DNA from: Rhizobium sp. RU20A | GTDB taxonomy: Bacteria; Pseudomonadota; Alphaproteobacteria; Rhizobiales; Rhizobiaceae | Direction of reading: 5' to 3' | Length of the DNA: 64,000 nt | NCBI RefSeq assembly: GCF_900155885.1 | Contig: NZ_FTMB01000003.1 | Coordinates: 62,001-126,000 of the forward strand | Shown: positions 24,936-37,530 of the stretch, in pieces | How the letters are laid out: the number at the start of each line of letters is the position of its first letter | How positions within the stretch are numbered: the stretch's first letter is position 1 | Notes under the pieces: model-generated | What the model was told of the DNA's origin: nothing | Databases searched by the model: none | Seen by the model: only the letters and a program-made list of their open reading frames with translations | Translations under genes and position numbers: made by a program

Positions 24936-26003
24936 CTACTGCAGGAATCCGACGATGTCACGCACGTCGTGCATGACCTTCTCGGCACGGGCACGCGCCC
25001 GCTCTCCGCCATCCCTGAGGATCGCGTCGATATGGGTCGTGTCATCCATCAGGCGGCGCATCTCGCCGGTGATCGGCGAAAGCACGTTCACGGCAAGGTC
25101 GATCAAAGCCGGCTTGAAGACCGAAAACTGCTGGCCGCCATATTCGTTCAGCACGTCGAGCTTTGTACGGTCCGACAGGGCCGCGTAGATCCCGACGAGA
25201 TTGTCGGCTTCCGGCCGGCCCTTCAGGCCCTCGACCTCGCTCGGCAGGGCGTCGGGATCGGTCTTAGCCTTTTTGATCTTCCTGGAGATCTGCTCGGCAT
25301 CGTCCATCAGGTTGATGCGCGAAAGGTCGGATGGGTCCGACTTCGACATCTTCTTGGTGCCGTCGCGCAGGCTCATGACGCGAGGCGCCGGGCCGTCGAT
25401 CAGTGGCTCCACCATCGGGAAGAAGGCGTGCACGGGCTCGTCGCCGACCTTGATGTCGACGCCGGTGCCGGCATCGCGGATCTGCCTTGTGAAATCCAGG
25501 TTGAACTTCATGGCGATGTCGCGGGCAAGCTCCAGGTGCTGCTTCTGGTCGTCGCCAACGGGCACATGGGTGGCGCGGTAGACGAGGATGTCGGCGGCCA
25601 TCAGGCTCGGATAGGCGAGCAGGCCGAGCGAAACCTGCTCGGCATTCTTGGCGCCGGACTTATCCTTGAACTGCGTCATGCGCTCCATCCAGCCGATGCG
25701 GGCGACGCAATTGAAGATCCAGGCAAGCTCGGCGTGCTGCGGCACGGCCGACTGGTTGAAGACGATGTGCTTCTTCGGATCGATCCCGGCGGCGATGAAA
25801 GCGGCGGCGATCGAACGGATCTGGCCGCGCATGTCCTCATGCACGAGTTGGGCGGTGATCGCGTGCATGTCGACGACGCAGTAGATGCAGTCGTTGTTAT
25901 CCTGCAACGCCACGAACTTTCTGATCGCGCCGAGATAGTTGCCAAGGTGAAGATTGCCGGTGGGCTGCACGCCCGAGAAGACGAGGGGCTGAAACTCTGC
26001 CAT
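24936..26003 (-). CDS. trpS: Tryptophanyl-tRNA synthetase
   Basis: A class I aminoacyl-tRNA synthetase of 355 residues. The HIGH-equivalent is [13 protein letters not shown] and the KMSKS loop is intact in [10 protein letters not shown]. The start [11 protein letters not shown] is chosen; an in-frame codon 12 positions upstream lacks support. It is divergent from the coiled-coil gene and upstream of usp. Confidence 0.97.
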   Translation of the reverse strand: MAEFQPLVFSGVQPTGNLHLGNYLGAIRKFVALQDNNDCIYCVVDMHAITAQLVHEDMRGQIRSIAAAFIAAGIDPKKHIVFNQSAVPQHAELAWIFNCVARIGWMERMTQFKDKSGAKNAEQVSLGLLAYPSLMAADILVYRATHVPVGDDQKQHLELARDIAMKFNLDFTRQIRDAGTGVDIKVGDEPVHAFFPMVEPLIDGPAPRVMSLRDGTKKMSKSDPSDLSRINLMDDAEQISRKIKKAKTDPDALPSEVEGLKGRPEADNLVGIYAALSDRTKLDVLNEYGGQQFSVFKPALIDLAVNVLSPITGEMRRLMDDTTHIDAILRDGGERARARAEKVMHDVRDIVGFLQ

Positions 26004-26313
26004 GGTGATCCCGTTCAGGCTGGTGGAGGGCCGTCGCACGGGAACGTTTCGTCGCCCCGCCGAAGTCGGCCGAGCTTATGCACCGAGCGGCTGCGGCGAT
26101 CAAGAGCGGGGGAAGTCGGCAGGTGACGCGAAACGCGCGCTCGCGCAATCGCGCCTGACGCGACATCGGCCAAGGCGCAAACAACCCAGAAATGGTCGGC
26201 ATCACTTCGCTTACATTGCCCGAAACTTGCACTAAGACCGCATGAATATTAAAAAATCTTGAAAATACGACCGATTGTGTTAGGAATTGGCTATTCTTTC
26301 CGGGGAGACAAAT
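26004..26313. other. Divergent intergenic region between trpS and the coiled-coil gene
   Basis: About 310 bp. The half next to trpS is GC-rich; the last 90 bp become clearly AT-rich (AATATTAAAAAATC near 26245), which suits a promoter for the rightward gene. No -35/-10 pair is convincing. GGGGAG at 26302-26307 is the ribosome binding site for the ATG at 26314. Confidence 0.45.
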
Positions 26314-27654
26314 ATGGAGCCGATTGCGTTCCTCAAAGCTTTCATGAAAAATGATAAGCAGGACCAGGCGACAATTGAGGCTGAGCAGAGCGAAGTAAAG
26401 GTCTCCAGTCATCCCGCCATTCAGAAGCTGATCGACTTCGAATCCACCCTGGAACGTCTTCAGGACATCCCCAAGGCATTCGGGCGCTTCATTCCGCAGT
26501 TCGAGGAAATGCTCGACGACCTGGCGGACTATAAGGAACGTTGCGGCCAGCTGGAAGAAAACATCAACGAGGAGCGCCAGCGCAACTCGGAAATGACGGC
26601 TCGCATCGAGACGATGAAGGCCGAAACGGAGCGTCTGGAATATGGCCTGCAGCGCGAGGCTGCCGCCCACACCGCCCAGCGCCAGAAGACCATCGAACTC
26701 GAAGCCTCTGTCGCGGATCTTCGCCTTGCCAATGCGGATCTCAATTCACGCCTGTCGCGTCTTGACCCGATGGTGCGTGAGCTGAAGATCACCAAGGAGA
26801 CCCTGGTCGCCGAGCTGGAAAAGGCTCAGGACCTCAAGGAACGCTCCGAGCGCGAAGTCACCGAATTCAAGAGCGAGGTGGTTCGCCTGCGCGAACAGAC
26901 CGCCAAGCTTATCGAGAGCAACAACAACCTGACGGCCGACAAGCTGAGCCTGACGGAACGCGTTGATACCGCCATGAAGGCGCTGGCCGAACGCGACAAC
27001 ACCATGAATGCCGCCAAGGATCAGATCGCCTCGCTGGTGGCCAAGCTGAAGCGCGAGACGATGGTGTCGCGTTCGCTGAAGAACGAGAACGACCAGTTGA
27101 TCAAGGAGCGCGAGGACATCCGCCTCCAGACGGAAAGCCAGCTGGAAGCGGCGCGTGGCCGCTATCGCGTGCTGGAACGCCTGCTCGAGGAATCGCGCAT
27201 GCGTTACCAGGCCGAGGCACATACGCTGAACTCGGTCCGCCGCGAGAAGAGCCAGCGCGAATACGAACTCTCGCAGCTCAATTCCACCCTCAACTCCTCC
27301 AAGGAAGAGGTGATGGACCTGCGCCGCCAGCTGCTCACCACGAGCGAACTGGTCGCAGCGATGAAAGAAGAGATGGCGAGCGAGGGCGAAAAGCGCCGCA
27401 AGCTCGAAATCGAGCTCGACATTGCGCGCGAGGAGAACACCCGCCTCGACAGCGCCCTGAAGTCGAACACGGCGCTGATGGAAAACAACGACCTGCAGCA
27501 CGCGACGAAATTCGCCGAACTCGTCGGGGTCATCGAGGCGGTGCGCGCCGAGAACGACCGCCTGCGCGACGAGATCGAGGGCTACCGCTTCGTCGACAAC
27601 AAGGATGACGATGAGGACGGCCCCGGCGGGACGGTGATCAGCCTGACGCGGTAA
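26314..27654 (+). CDS. Large coiled-coil protein of unknown function
   Basis: A 446-residue protein, almost entirely predicted coiled coil. From about residue 60 to 430 it is a continuous run of charged heptads rich in Glu, Lys, Arg, Leu and Gln with almost no Pro or Gly. A short head (MEPIAFLKAFMKNDKQDQ) and a 'HPAIQKLIDFESTLERLQDI' segment precede it, and an acidic tail DDDEDGPGG ends it. There is no signal peptide or membrane segment, so it should be cytoplasmic. The architecture resembles intermediate-filament-like or polar scaffold proteins, but homology is not established. GGGGAG stands 6 nt before the ATG. It runs against its neighbours, between trpS and murJ, with its own terminator. 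Confidence 0.8.
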   Translation: MEPIAFLKAFMKNDKQDQATIEAEQSEVKVSSHPAIQKLIDFESTLERLQDIPKAFGRFIPQFEEMLDDLADYKERCGQLEENINEERQRNSEMTARIETMKAETERLEYGLQREAAAHTAQRQKTIELEASVADLRLANADLNSRLSRLDPMVRELKITKETLVAELEKAQDLKERSEREVTEFKSEVVRLREQTAKLIESNNNLTADKLSLTERVDTAMKALAERDNTMNAAKDQIASLVAKLKRETMVSRSLKNENDQLIKEREDIRLQTESQLEAARGRYRVLERLLEESRMRYQAEAHTLNSVRREKSQREYELSQLNSTLNSSKEEVMDLRRQLLTTSELVAAMKEEMASEGEKRRKLEIELDIAREENTRLDSALKSNTALMENNDLQHATKFAELVGVIEAVRAENDRLRDEIEGYRFVDNKDDDEDGPGGTVISLTR

Positions 27655-27672
27655 GCCGCAAGAATCGACATT

Positions 27673-27703
27673 GCAAAGGGCTCGCCAACGGCGGGCCTTT
27701 TGC
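27673..27703 (+). terminator. Terminator of the coiled-coil gene
   Basis: A 14-position stem, GCAAAGGGCTCGCC paired with GGCGGGCCTTTTGC (one G-T pair), has an AAC loop and is followed by TTTT. It lies 18 bp after the stop codon. Confidence 0.8.
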
Positions 27704-27782
27704 TTTTGGGGTGCTTGGATGCTGATGGCATGCGGGCTTGGATTGCCCCCCTCTGCCCCGCCCGCCGATCACCGCAGACCGT

Positions 27783-29369
27783 CTACTCCATGCTCTCCGT
27801 GCGCTTCGTACCCTTGCGCTTCATATTGCGCCGGAGCATGCCGAGGTCGGCGCCGCCGGTGGCGAAGGCGAGACCGAAATAGACGATCATCGAGAGGGAG
27901 ATGAGGATGGCCAGCGCTGCAAGCTGGGTCAGCACCCCCTGCCCGGAATCCAGCCAGCTCGACATCTGGCGGGAGGTATATTCCAGCACGCCGGCCATGA
28001 TGAATGTCGAGACGAGAAGACGCGCGACGCGGCTGACGAGGGCGCCTTCCCAGACCCAGTGGCCGCGGCGGACGAGAACGACGAAGAGCATGATGGCCGT
28101 CAGCCAGCCGGAGACGGCTTCGGCCGTGGCGATGCCGCGCTCCTGAAAGAAGGGGAAGAGCGAGACGGCAAGCGCGCAGTTGATCGCGACCGAGATGCCG
28201 GAGATGCGCATGGGCGTGCGCGTATCCTCGCGGGCGAAGAAGCCGGGATTGAGCGCCTTGATCATCACGAAAGCCGGAAGCCCGAGGCCGTAGATGGCAA
28301 GGATGCCGGCAACGACGGACGTCGTTTCCGGCGAAAAGGCGCCGCGCTCGTACAGCACGCGGACGATCTCGTCGGAGATGACCCAAAGCGCGCCGGCGGC
28401 CGGCAGAGTCAGGAACAGCACGAACTCGGCCGAGCGGTTCTGCAGGTTCTGTGCCTCGATCTCGTGGCCGCCCTTGAGCGCCCGTGCCAGCTCCGGCAGG
28501 AGCACGACGCCAACGGCGATACCGACGACACCGAGCGGCAGCTGGTAGACTCGGTCGGCATATTGGAGGGCGGCAATGGCGCCGTCCTTGGTGGAGGCGA
28601 TCATCTGGCCGATGACCTGGTTGATCTGCGTGATGCCGCCGGTGACGGCCGCGGGCAACGCCAGCCACAGCAGTCGCTTGACGTTGGGTGTCATGCGCGG
28701 GCGGCTGAGGCCGAAGCGCATGCCGGCGTGGCGCACGCCGACATAGAGCACGGCCATCTGCAAGAGTCCCGCCGCCAGCACACCCCAGGAGAGATACCAG
28801 GCCGTGGTCAGCGGATCGGCCCCGGTCCACAGGCCGTAGCCGAGTGCCGCGATCAGCACGAGGTTCAGGAAAATGGGCGCGACTGCGGCAGCAAAATAAT
28901 GATGCAGCGAGTTCAGCATGCCCGACAACATCGCCGTCAGCGACATGCACATGAGATAGGGGAACATGACCATGGACAATTGCACGGTCACGTCGAACTT
29001 CTCGGCATCGCCCACGAAGCCCGGCGCAATGATGGTGGCGACGATCCATGGCATCGCCAGTTCCATGGCGATGGTGATGAGGAGGAGCACCGTGAAGAGG
29101 ACGCCGAGGACCTCCTCGGAGAAGCGCTTGGCGCCATCGATCCCGTTCGCCTCGATCTCCTTGGCGAAGAGCGGCACGAAGGCGGCGTTGAAAGCGCCCT
29201 CGGCGAAGAGGCGCCGGAAGAGATTGGGGAAGCGGAAGGCGGCGTAGAAGGCATCGGCATAGGGACCGGTGCCCAGCGCCGCTGCCATCATCGTTTCGCG
29301 GGTGAAGCCAAGGATGCGGCTGCCGAGCGTGGCGCCGCCGACGGTGACGAATTTCTTGACGAGACTCAT
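27783..29369 (-). CDS. murJ: Lipid II flippase MurJ
   Basis: Flips lipid-linked peptidoglycan precursor across the inner membrane. The 528-residue protein has about 14 hydrophobic segments and the MviN N-terminus [20 protein letters not shown]. It ends [18 protein letters not shown], a basic cytoplasmic tail. The start codon overlaps the glnD stop by 4 bp (ATGA), so the two are translationally coupled, as in other Rhizobiaceae as I recall. Confidence 0.96.
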   Translation of the reverse strand: MSLVKKFVTVGGATLGSRILGFTRETMMAAALGTGPYADAFYAAFRFPNLFRRLFAEGAFNAAFVPLFAKEIEANGIDGAKRFSEEVLGVLFTVLLLITIAMELAMPWIVATIIAPGFVGDAEKFDVTVQLSMVMFPYLMCMSLTAMLSGMLNSLHHYFAAAVAPIFLNLVLIAALGYGLWTGADPLTTAWYLSWGVLAAGLLQMAVLYVGVRHAGMRFGLSRPRMTPNVKRLLWLALPAAVTGGITQINQVIGQMIASTKDGAIAALQYADRVYQLPLGVVGIAVGVVLLPELARALKGGHEIEAQNLQNRSAEFVLFLTLPAAGALWVISDEIVRVLYERGAFSPETTSVVAGILAIYGLGLPAFVMIKALNPGFFAREDTRTPMRISGISVAINCALAVSLFPFFQERGIATAEAVSGWLTAIMLFVVLVRRGHWVWEGALVSRVARLLVSTFIMAGVLEYTSRQMSSWLDSGQGVLTQLAALAILISLSMIVYFGLAFATGGADLGMLRRNMKRKGTKRTESME

Positions 29370-32206
29370 GACTCGGCCTTCGGACGACGCGGGGAGCGGG
29401 GAATGACGGGGGGCGCAATGATGCCGGAGGGCATGCGCTCGCGCGCCTCGTCCGCCTCCTCAGCGATGACGGCACGGATGCGCGCAGAGATGTTCATCTG
29501 GCGGTTTTCGCTGGTGATCTTCTCCCCGAGGAGATCGGTGACATAAAAGGTGTCGATGACCTTTTCACCGAAGGTGGTGATATGGGCCGAGGCGATGTCG
29601 AGGGAGAGGTCGGACATCATCGAGGTAACCTCGGAGAGCAGGCCCGGCCTGTCCAGGCACTCCATCTCGATCACCGTGAACTTGTTCGACAGGCTGTTGG
29701 AGATCGTGACGCTCGGAGTGACGGTAAAGGCCTTGCTGCGACGCTTGCCCTTGGTGCGCGATGCGATCACTTCCGGCAGGCGCTTGGTGCCCGACAGCAC
29801 CTCCTCGATCAACCGGCCGACACTGGTGGCACGGCGCATCTCGTCGCCATCGATAGCAAATTCCCGGCTGACGAGGATGGTATCGAGCGCGCGCCCGTCC
29901 GAGGTCGTGAAAATCTGCGCATCGACAATGTTGGCGCCCGCTGCCGCGCAGGCGCCGGCGATGACGGCCAGAAGGCGCGGATGGTCGGGCGCAAGAACCG
30001 TGATTTCGGTGATCCCGTGGAACTGGTGGGTGCGCACCATGGTGGCGAGCGTCCGGCCGGCCCTGTCGGTCTCGCGAATGAAATCGGCGTGACGGATCTG
30101 GTCCTCCAGCGGCACCGTCAGCAGATAGGGCTGGTAGTGAAGCTTGGCGTAGATTTCGCGATCGGCGTCGCTCCATTCGGTCAGGGCGCGCTCGAGCATG
30201 CCGGCGGCATGCTGTGCCCGCTCCTTGCGCGGCATTTCGGAAAAGCCGCCGGAGATCATGAGCTCGGTCTCGTAATAGAGCGTGCGCAGCAACTGGCCCT
30301 TCCAGCCGTTCCACACGCCCGGGCCGACGGCGCGGATGTCGCAGACCGTCAGCACGATCAGCATCTTCAGCCGCTCGAGCGACTGCACCTTTTCGGCAAA
30401 ATCGATGATCGTCTTCCGGTCGTTGAGATCGCGGGTCTGGGCGACCATGGACATGGTCAGGTGTTCCTGAATGAGCCAGGCGACCGTTTCGGTCTGCTTG
30501 GGCGTCAGGCCGAAGCGCGGGCAAAGCTTGCGGGCAACGCGGGCGCCTGCGACCGAGTGATCCTCCGGGCGGCCCTTGGCAATGTCGTGGAGAAGAACGG
30601 CAACGTAGAGCGCCTCGCGATCCTCGATATGCTGCATGAGCTTACCGGCCAGCGGATGGGCATCCTCTTCCTTGCCCTGCTCGATCCGGGAGAGCACGCG
30701 CACCGTGCGCAGCAGATGCTCGTCCACCGTGTAGTGATGATACATGTTGAACTGCATCATCGAGACGATCTTGCCGAATTCGGGAATGAAGCGGGCGAGG
30801 ACGCCCGACTCGTTCATGCGGCGCAAGATCAGTTCAGGATCGCGCCGCGACGTCAGGATCGAGAGAAAGAGCCGGTTCGCCTCCTCGTCGTCGCGCAGCT
30901 GCGGCGTGATCAGCGACAGCGAGCGCGTCACCTGCTTCAGCGCAGCCGGATGAAATTCGAGGCCGGCGATATCGGCGATGTGAAAGAGGCGCAGGAGATT
31001 CACCGGGTCGCGCTTGAAGACGTCCGGGCTCGCAATGGTGATGCGGCCGCCATCATCCAGGAAATCGGTTGTGCCGGCAATCTTGCGGCTTCGGTTTGCA
31101 AAGCGGGAGATGACGCCGGAAAGGCCGGGCTGCTGCTTGGCCTGCTGGTCTTCCAGCGCCGCGCAGATGATGCGCGTGAGGTCGCCAACATTCTTGGCGA
31201 CAAGGAAATAGTGCTTCATGAAGCGCTCGACGGCGCTGAGGCCCGGATGGTCCTGATAGCCAAGGCATTCGGCGATCTCGCGCTGGATGTCGAAGGACAG
31301 CCGCTCTTCCGCCTTGCCCGTCAGGAAGTGCATGTGGCAGCGCACGGCCCACAGGAAATCGTCGGATTTTTCGAAGAGCTTCAGTTCCTGCTTCGAGAGC
31401 ACGCCCAGCTTGACGAGGTCGGCGCTGTCCTTGACGCGGTAGAAATACTTGGCAATCCAGAACAGCGTGTGGATGTCGCGCAGGCCACCCTTGCCTTCCT
31501 TGACATTGGGTTCGACCAGATAGCGCGTGTCGCCGGCCTTGCGGTGGCGTTCGTCCCGCTCGGCGAGCTTGGCGGCGATGAAGTCCGGGCCGGTATTCTT
31601 GACGATCTCGTTGTCGAAGCGCGTTTCGAGCTCGGCCGCCAGCGTGGCGGAGCCGCAGATGTAGCGGAATTCGAGAATGGCGGTGCGGATCGTCATGTCG
31701 CTGCGCGACAGGCGAATGCACTCCTCGACCGTGCGCGTGGCATGACCGACCTTGAAGCCCAGATCCCAGAGAATGTAGAGCATGAACTCGATGGCGGGCT
31801 CCGCCCAGGCCTGCTTCTTCTGCGGCAGCAGGAAGAGCAGATCGATGTCGGAACCCGGCGCCAGCGTGCCGCGGCCGTAACCGCCAACGGCCGCCACCGT
31901 GATGCGCATGATCTCGGGTGTCTGGCCGGCATCGAAGATTTCCGCGAGCACGAAATCATGCAGGATCGAGATCAACTGATCCTGCAGCCAGGAAATGCGG
32001 CGGGCGCATTCGAGGCCACTGCCATCGGCGAAGAGCAGTTCACGCGCCTTGGCCCGGCCAGCGAGATTGGCTTCCTTGAAGGCGGCCAGAAGCGCTCGGC
32101 GCATGGGATCGCGCTGTTCGGCATAGGCGGACGCTATGAAGCGGCATTTGGCGCGAAGCGCTGCCGGATCGAAGATTTCGATATGGGCTTGAAGGTCTGT
32201 TGCCAT
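29366..32206 (-). CDS. glnD: [Protein-PII] uridylyltransferase / uridylyl-removing enzyme
   Basis: The glutamine sensor of the Ntr system: it uridylylates PII when nitrogen is scarce and removes UMP when glutamine is high. Domains in order are the nucleotidyltransferase ([20 protein letters not shown]), the HD phosphohydrolase ([15 protein letters not shown]) and two C-terminal ACT domains binding glutamine. The start MATDLQAH gives 946 residues, close to rhizobial GlnD; an ATG at 32266 would add 20 low-complexity residues. It lies 185 bp downstream of mutS and overlaps murJ. RpoN and PtsN, which act in connected regulation, are encoded further along the window. Confidence 0.95.
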   Translation of the reverse strand: MATDLQAHIEIFDPAALRAKCRFIASAYAEQRDPMRRALLAAFKEANLAGRAKARELLFADGSGLECARRISWLQDQLISILHDFVLAEIFDAGQTPEIMRITVAAVGGYGRGTLAPGSDIDLLFLLPQKKQAWAEPAIEFMLYILWDLGFKVGHATRTVEECIRLSRSDMTIRTAILEFRYICGSATLAAELETRFDNEIVKNTGPDFIAAKLAERDERHRKAGDTRYLVEPNVKEGKGGLRDIHTLFWIAKYFYRVKDSADLVKLGVLSKQELKLFEKSDDFLWAVRCHMHFLTGKAEERLSFDIQREIAECLGYQDHPGLSAVERFMKHYFLVAKNVGDLTRIICAALEDQQAKQQPGLSGVISRFANRSRKIAGTTDFLDDGGRITIASPDVFKRDPVNLLRLFHIADIAGLEFHPAALKQVTRSLSLITPQLRDDEEANRLFLSILTSRRDPELILRRMNESGVLARFIPEFGKIVSMMQFNMYHHYTVDEHLLRTVRVLSRIEQGKEEDAHPLAGKLMQHIEDREALYVAVLLHDIAKGRPEDHSVAGARVARKLCPRFGLTPKQTETVAWLIQEHLTMSMVAQTRDLNDRKTIIDFAEKVQSLERLKMLIVLTVCDIRAVGPGVWNGWKGQLLRTLYYETELMISGGFSEMPRKERAQHAAGMLERALTEWSDADREIYAKLHYQPYLLTVPLEDQIRHADFIRETDRAGRTLATMVRTHQFHGITEITVLAPDHPRLLAVIAGACAAAGANIVDAQIFTTSDGRALDTILVSREFAIDGDEMRRATSVGRLIEEVLSGTKRLPEVIASRTKGKRRSKAFTVTPSVTISNSLSNKFTVIEMECLDRPGLLSEVTSMMSDLSLDIASAHITTFGEKVIDTFYVTDLLGEKITSENRQMNISARIRAVIAEEADEARERMPSGIIAPPVIPRSPRRPKAES

Positions 32207-32390
32207 CGGGTCGCCGTCGCGCTCCTGTCTGTCGCGTCCTGCGAGCGGCTGCGTCTGCGTTTGCATGCGCTATAATCCCTTTGCCCGGCACTGCACAGAA
32301 AAAATTCGCTCGCCGGCCCCGGCGGCGATGTTCGGCTTCCTTATAGAGCGCCGGCCTTGCCAAGTTCTTTCGGCTTCGAAGCCGACCCTT

Positions 32391-35120
32391 TCAGGACAGC
32401 TGCTTCTTCAGCGCATAGAGCGCGTCCAGCGCCTGACGCGGCGTCATGTCGTCGAGTTCGAGCGCTTTCAGGCTCTCCTCGACCTTCGAGGGCCCGGCTT
32501 TTGCAGCCTGCTCGCGGCGCACGGCCACCTGGAAGAGCGGGAGATCGTCGATGAGCTGGCTTGCCGGATTCTTGCGGTCGGCATCCTCCAGCCGGGCCAG
32601 CACGTCGCGGGCGCGGGTCACCACCGCCGCCGGCAGGCCGGCAAGACGGGCGACCTGGATGCCATAGCTGCGATCGGCAAAGCCTGGACCGACCTCGTGC
32701 AGGAAGATCACCTCGCCATCCCACTCCTTGACCTTCAGCGTGGCATTGGACAGCCGCGCCAGTTTTTCGGAGAGCACCGTCAGCTCGTGGAAGTGAGTGG
32801 CGAAGAGGCCGCGGCAGCGGTTGACCTCGTGCAGGTGCTCCACCGCCGCCCAAGCAATCGACAGGCCATCGAAGGTCGCCGTGCCGCGGCCGATCTCGTC
32901 GAGGATGACCAGCGAGCGGTCCGTCGCCTGGTTGAGGATCGCCGCCGTCTCGACCATCTCGACCATGAAGGTGGAGCGGCCGCGGGCGAGGTCGTCGGAG
33001 GCGCCCACGCGGGAAAAGAGCCGGTCGACGACGCCGATATGGGCAGCAGTCGCCGGCACGAAGGAGCCCATCTGCGCCATGATGGCGATCAACGCGTTCT
33101 GGCGCAGGAAGGTCGATTTACCGCCCATGTTGGGGCCGGTCAGCAGCCAGAGCGCGCCAAAGTCGCCGCCGTCAGCCGGCGAGAGATCGCAGCCGTTCGC
33201 CACGAAGACATCGGATGCCTGCTTGCGCAGCGCCTGCTCGACCACCGGATGGCGGCCGGCCTCGATGCGGAACATGCGGGAGCGGTCGACCACCGGCCGA
33301 CGGTAATCCTGCTCGTCGGCGAGAATGGCAAGACCGAGCGAAACATCGATAACGGCAAGCGCCGACGCGCCTGCCTTGATCGCCTCCTGCGCCTCCACGA
33401 CGGCGGCGACCATCTCGTCGAAGAGGCCGAGCTCGAGGGTGAGCGCCTTGTCGGCGGCGTTGGCGATCTTGCTTTCGAGGTCGGCGAGTTCGGTCGTGGT
33501 GAAGCGCATGGCGTTTGCCATGGTCTGACGGTGGATGAAGCGCGCCTTGGCGGCATCGGTATCCGTCAGCGGCCCGGCATTGCCGGCGGTCACCTCGATG
33601 AAATAGCCGAGCACATTGTTGTGCTTGATCTTCAGCGAGCGGATGCCGGTTTCCTCGGCATAGGAGAGCTGCAATCCGGCAATGACGCGGCGGGACTGGT
33701 CGCGCAGGGCTCTCAACTCATCGAGTTCGGGCCGGGCGCCCTCCCGCACGAAACCGCCGTCGCGTTTCAGCAGCGGAAGTTCGTCGGCAAGGATCTCCGT
33801 CAGGTGATCGGCGAGCGACTGCGGCAGGCGGCTGAGCGCGGCGCAGGCGGCGGCAAGCTCGGCCGGCAGGTCGATCCGGGCGAGGATGTCGCGGATGCGC
33901 ACTGCCCCCTCCAGCCCAGCCTTCAGGGCACCCAGATCGCGCGGGCCTCCGCGACCGAGCGCCAGGCGCGAAAGGGCGCGCGGCATGTCCGGCACGCGGC
34001 GCAGGCAGTCGCGCGCATCCTGCGCCACCAGCGGTGCGGACAGCAGGGCAGTGACGGAGTCCAGCCGCTCGGCAATGGCAACGGGATCCGTCAGCGGCGA
34101 CATCAGCCGTTCGGCGAGCAACCGGGCGCCGCCACTCGTGACCGTCCGATCGATGGCTCGCATCAGCGTGCCCGAGCGTTCGCCCGAGAGCGTCCGGGTC
34201 AGCTCGAGATTGGCGCGGGTGGCGGGATCGATGAAGAGGGAGGAGGCGACGCTTTCGCGCTCGGGCGTGCCGAGCGGCGGGCGGGCGCCGATCTGCGTCT
34301 TTTCGATGTAGGACACGGCGGCGGCGGCGGCGGCGATCTCGGCGCGGGAGAAGCTGCCGAAACCGTCCAGCGTCTTGACGCCGTAGTAGCGCGCGACGCG
34401 CGTCTCGGCCGTCGCGCTGTCGAAAAGCACAGCCGGCTGCGGCACGGCCACACGGCCGAGAACGTCCATGACCGGCTTCATCTCGGGATCATAGAAGACG
34501 GCGTCGGCGAGGATCAGTTCGCGCGGCTCGATGCGCAGGATGTCGGCGAGCAACCGCCCCTCCCCGCTCTCCGCCACCCGGAAGACCCCGGTGGAGATAT
34601 CGATCCAGGCCAGAGCGAAGGCCGGCTCCGAGCCGCCGCGGATGCGGGCGAGCGCCATCAGGTAGTTGGATTCCGATGGCGAAAGCAGCTTGTCTTCGGT
34701 GATGGTGCCGGGGGTGACGAGGCGCACGACATCGCGCTTGACGACCGACTTCGAGCCGCGCTTCTTGGCTTCAGCCGGATCTTCCACCTGCTCGCAGACC
34801 GCGACGCGGAAGCCGAGCGCAATCAGTTTTTGAAGATAGTCGTCCGCCGCGTGCACAGGAACGCCGCACATGGGGATGTCCTGGCCCATGTGCTGGCCGC
34901 GCCGGGTGAGCGTGATGCCCAACGCACGCGACGCATCCAGCGCATCCTGGAAGAACAGCTCGTAGAAGTCGCCCATGCGGTAGAAGAGCAGCGAATCCGG
35001 GTTGTTGGCCTTGATCTCGATGTACTGTTCCATCATCGGCGTGGCGGAGGCACGGCTTTCCCCGGCCGCGAGTTCGGCTGCCGAAAAGACCTCGTCGCGC
35101 GTCAGTCCCAATTCATTCAC
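32391..35120 (-). CDS. mutS: DNA mismatch repair protein MutS
   Basis: The mismatch-recognition ATPase. The mismatch-contacting Phe-x-Glu is in [13 protein letters not shown] near the N-terminus. Walker A is [14 protein letters not shown], and Walker B and signature are in [17 protein letters not shown]. The frame is open far upstream with no good ATG. A GTG at 35120 ([12 protein letters not shown]) is chosen because it leaves a 28-residue leader before [10 protein letters not shown], as in related proteins, and GGA lies about 10 nt ahead. The start is therefore uncertain by several codons. It is divergent from tme across about 110 bp. Confidence 0.94.
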   Translation of the reverse strand: MNELGLTRDEVFSAAELAAGESRASATPMMEQYIEIKANNPDSLLFYRMGDFYELFFQDALDASRALGITLTRRGQHMGQDIPMCGVPVHAADDYLQKLIALGFRVAVCEQVEDPAEAKKRGSKSVVKRDVVRLVTPGTITEDKLLSPSESNYLMALARIRGGSEPAFALAWIDISTGVFRVAESGEGRLLADILRIEPRELILADAVFYDPEMKPVMDVLGRVAVPQPAVLFDSATAETRVARYYGVKTLDGFGSFSRAEIAAAAAAVSYIEKTQIGARPPLGTPERESVASSLFIDPATRANLELTRTLSGERSGTLMRAIDRTVTSGGARLLAERLMSPLTDPVAIAERLDSVTALLSAPLVAQDARDCLRRVPDMPRALSRLALGRGGPRDLGALKAGLEGAVRIRDILARIDLPAELAAACAALSRLPQSLADHLTEILADELPLLKRDGGFVREGARPELDELRALRDQSRRVIAGLQLSYAEETGIRSLKIKHNNVLGYFIEVTAGNAGPLTDTDAAKARFIHRQTMANAMRFTTTELADLESKIANAADKALTLELGLFDEMVAAVVEAQEAIKAGASALAVIDVSLGLAILADEQDYRRPVVDRSRMFRIEAGRHPVVEQALRKQASDVFVANGCDLSPADGGDFGALWLLTGPNMGGKSTFLRQNALIAIMAQMGSFVPATAAHIGVVDRLFSRVGASDDLARGRSTFMVEMVETAAILNQATDRSLVILDEIGRGTATFDGLSIAWAAVEHLHEVNRCRGLFATHFHELTVLSEKLARLSNATLKVKEWDGEVIFLHEVGPGFADRSYGIQVARLAGLPAAVVTRARDVLARLEDADRKNPASQLIDDLPLFQVAVRREQAAKAGPSKVEESLKALELDDMTPRQALDALYALKKQLS

Positions 35121-35229
35121 GAGCTTGAATTCCGTCAAAAAAGTGCGTGCACAGTATTCGCTGCGGGTTATAGAACACAACTGGAAACAGCGGCCGTCCC
35201 GAAGCCGCCCACAACGGAGGAGGACCCCC

Positions 35230-37530
35230 ATGCCCGCGCCAACGATCCCCGCAAAGCCCCGCAGCGAGCGCGCCACGACGACGGTGACGGAACAGGAAGC
35301 CCTCGACTTCCACAGCCAGGGACGGCCGGGCAAGCTGGAGATCACGCCCACCAAGGCGATGGCGACGCAGCGCGATCTTTCGCTCGCCTATTCACCGGGC
35401 GTTGCGGTGCCCGTGAAGGCGATCGCGGCGGACCCTGCAACTGCCTACGACTACACGACGCGCGGAAACATGGTTGCCGTCATCTCCAACGGCACCGCCA
35501 TTCTCGGCCTCGGCAATCTCGGAGCTCTCGCCTCCAAGCCGGTCATGGAAGGCAAGTCCGTGCTCTTCAAGCGCTTTGCCGACGTCGATTCCATCGATCT
35601 TGAGGTCGACACGGAAAATGTCGATGAATTCGTCAACGCGGTGCGCTATCTCGGGCCGTCCTTCGGCGGCATCAACCTTGAAGATATCAAGGCGCCGGAC
35701 TGTTTTATCATCGAGCAGCGTCTGCGCGAGCTCATGGACATCCCCGTCTTTCACGACGACCAGCACGGCACAGCCATCATCGCGGCGGCCGGCCTCATCA
35801 ATGCGCTGGCGCTGACCGGCCGCGACTTCAAGACGACGCGGCTCGTGTGCAACGGCGCGGGCGCCGCAGCCATCGCCTGCATCGAGCTCATCAAGGCCAT
35901 GGGCTTTGCGCCGGAGAACGTGACGCTCTGCGACACCAAGGGCGTCATCTACAAGGGCCGCACCGAGGGCATGAACCAGTGGAAATCGGCCCATGCCGTC
36001 GAGACGGAACACCGGACCCTTGCCGAAGCACTGGTCGATGCGGACGTCGTCTTCGGTCTGTCACAGAAGGGCGCCTTTTCCGCCGAGATGATCCAGTCCA
36101 TGGCGGCGCGGCCGATCATTTTCGCCATGGCCAATCCCGACCCGGAGATCACGCCGGAAGAGGTGGCGGGCATTCGTGACGACGCGATCGTCGCCACCGG
36201 CCGTTCGGACTATCCGAACCAGGTCAACAACGTTCTCGGTTTTCCCTACATCTTCCGCGGTGCGCTCGACGTGCGCGCCTCGACGATCAACGATGCGATG
36301 AAGATCGCCGCCGCGCAGGCGCTCGCCAGCCTTGCCAAGGAAGACGTGCCGGACGACGTCGCCGCCGCCTACCAGGGAAACCGTCCGCGCTTCGGGCCGC
36401 AATATATCATCCCGGTCCCCTTCGATCCGCGCCTCATTTCCTCCATTCCGATCGCGGTCGCGAAAGCGGCCATGGAAACGGGCGTTGCCCGTAAGGCGAT
36501 ACCGGATCTCGACGCCTATGCCCGCCAGCTCTCGGCCCGGCGCGACCCGATCGCGTCGACCACCCAGCGCATCTTCGAGCGCGTGCGCCGGCAGCCGAAG
36601 CGCATCGTCTTTGCCGAGGGCGAGGAAGTGCTCGTGATGCGCGCTGCCGTCTCCTACGCCAACCAGCAGCTCGGCACGGCCATCCTCCTGGGGCGCGAGG
36701 AGCGGATCCGCGAGGCGGCGGAACGCGAGGGCATCGACCTCAACCGTCCCGGTATCGAGATCGTCAATGCGCGCATCTCGCGCAGGATCGGCGCCTATAC
36801 GGATTACCTCTATGCCCGCCTGCAGCGCAATGGTTACCTCTTCCGCGATGCGCAGCGCCTGATCAACAACGACCGTAACCACTTTGCCGCCTGCATGGTG
36901 GCGCTCGGCGATGTCGACGGCATGGTGACGGGCGTAACGCGCAACTATTCTACGGCGCTCGAGGATGTGCGCCGCTGCCTGGACCCGAAGCCTGGCCACC
37001 GCATCATCGGCGTTTCCATCGCGCTGTGCCGCGGCCGCACCGTGCTGGTGGCCGATACGGCCGTGCACGACATGCCCTCCTCAGAGGAACTGGCCGATAT
37101 CGCCGAGGAGGCAGCCGGCCTTGCCAAGCGCCTCGGCTACGTGCCGCGCGTCGCCATGCTCGCCTACTCCACCTTCGGGCATCCCTCGGGCGAACGTTCC
37201 GAGCGGGTACGCGAGGCGGTGCATATCCTCGACAAGCGCCGCGTGGATTTCGAGTATGACGGGGAAATGGCCGCCGACGTCGCGCTGAACGGCAAGCTGA
37301 TGGAGCAATATCCCTTCTGCCGGCTCTCCGGCACGGCCAACGTGCTGGTCATGCCGGCCTTCCACTCCGCCTCCATCGCCACGAAGATGCTGCAGGAGCT
37401 GGGTGGCTCGACCGTGATCGGCCCGCTGCTCGTCGGCCTCGACAAGTCGGTGCAGATCGTCTCCATGGCCGCCAAGGACAGCGATATCGTCACCATGGCC
37501 GCCATTGCGGCCTACAATGCCGGTGCGTAG
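35230..37530 (+). CDS. tme: NADP-dependent malic enzyme fused to phosphotransacetylase-like domain
   Basis: Oxidative decarboxylation of malate to pyruvate with NADP+, part of C4-dicarboxylate metabolism. The malic domain occupies about residues 1-430 ([37 protein letters not shown]-binding [20 protein letters not shown]). The C-terminal 330 residues form a phosphotransacetylase-like module ([18 protein letters not shown]) that is regulatory rather than catalytic in known rhizobial enzymes. The 766-residue length matches the Sinorhizobium NADP enzyme Tme. The NAD paralogue Dme has the same layout and is the main alternative. GGAGGA precedes the ATG at 35230. Confidence 0.92.
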   Translation: MPAPTIPAKPRSERATTTVTEQEALDFHSQGRPGKLEITPTKAMATQRDLSLAYSPGVAVPVKAIAADPATAYDYTTRGNMVAVISNGTAILGLGNLGALASKPVMEGKSVLFKRFADVDSIDLEVDTENVDEFVNAVRYLGPSFGGINLEDIKAPDCFIIEQRLRELMDIPVFHDDQHGTAIIAAAGLINALALTGRDFKTTRLVCNGAGAAAIACIELIKAMGFAPENVTLCDTKGVIYKGRTEGMNQWKSAHAVETEHRTLAEALVDADVVFGLSQKGAFSAEMIQSMAARPIIFAMANPDPEITPEEVAGIRDDAIVATGRSDYPNQVNNVLGFPYIFRGALDVRASTINDAMKIAAAQALASLAKEDVPDDVAAAYQGNRPRFGPQYIIPVPFDPRLISSIPIAVAKAAMETGVARKAIPDLDAYARQLSARRDPIASTTQRIFERVRRQPKRIVFAEGEEVLVMRAAVSYANQQLGTAILLGREERIREAAEREGIDLNRPGIEIVNARISRRIGAYTDYLYARLQRNGYLFRDAQRLINNDRNHFAACMVALGDVDGMVTGVTRNYSTALEDVRRCLDPKPGHRIIGVSIALCRGRTVLVADTAVHDMPSSEELADIAEEAAGLAKRLGYVPRVAMLAYSTFGHPSGERSERVREAVHILDKRRVDFEYDGEMAADVALNGKLMEQYPFCRLSGTANVLVMPAFHSASIATKMLQELGGSTVIGPLLVGLDKSVQIVSMAAKDSDIVTMAAIAAYNAGA

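Noticed and set aside
29582-32275. Long plus-strand open frame opposite glnD
   Set aside because: Same effect: antisense shadow of a gene with intact nucleotidyltransferase, HD and ACT motifs.
32370-32385. 16-bp palindrome TCGGCTTCGAAGCCGA after mutS
   Set aside because: It is a perfect palindrome but has no T tract on the minus strand; evidence for a terminator or operator is too thin to list as a feature.
32265-35603. Very long open frame on the plus strand opposite mutS
   Set aside because: It is antisense to a clearly recognisable mutS and arises from high-GC codon bias; its product is Arg/His-rich with no family resemblance.
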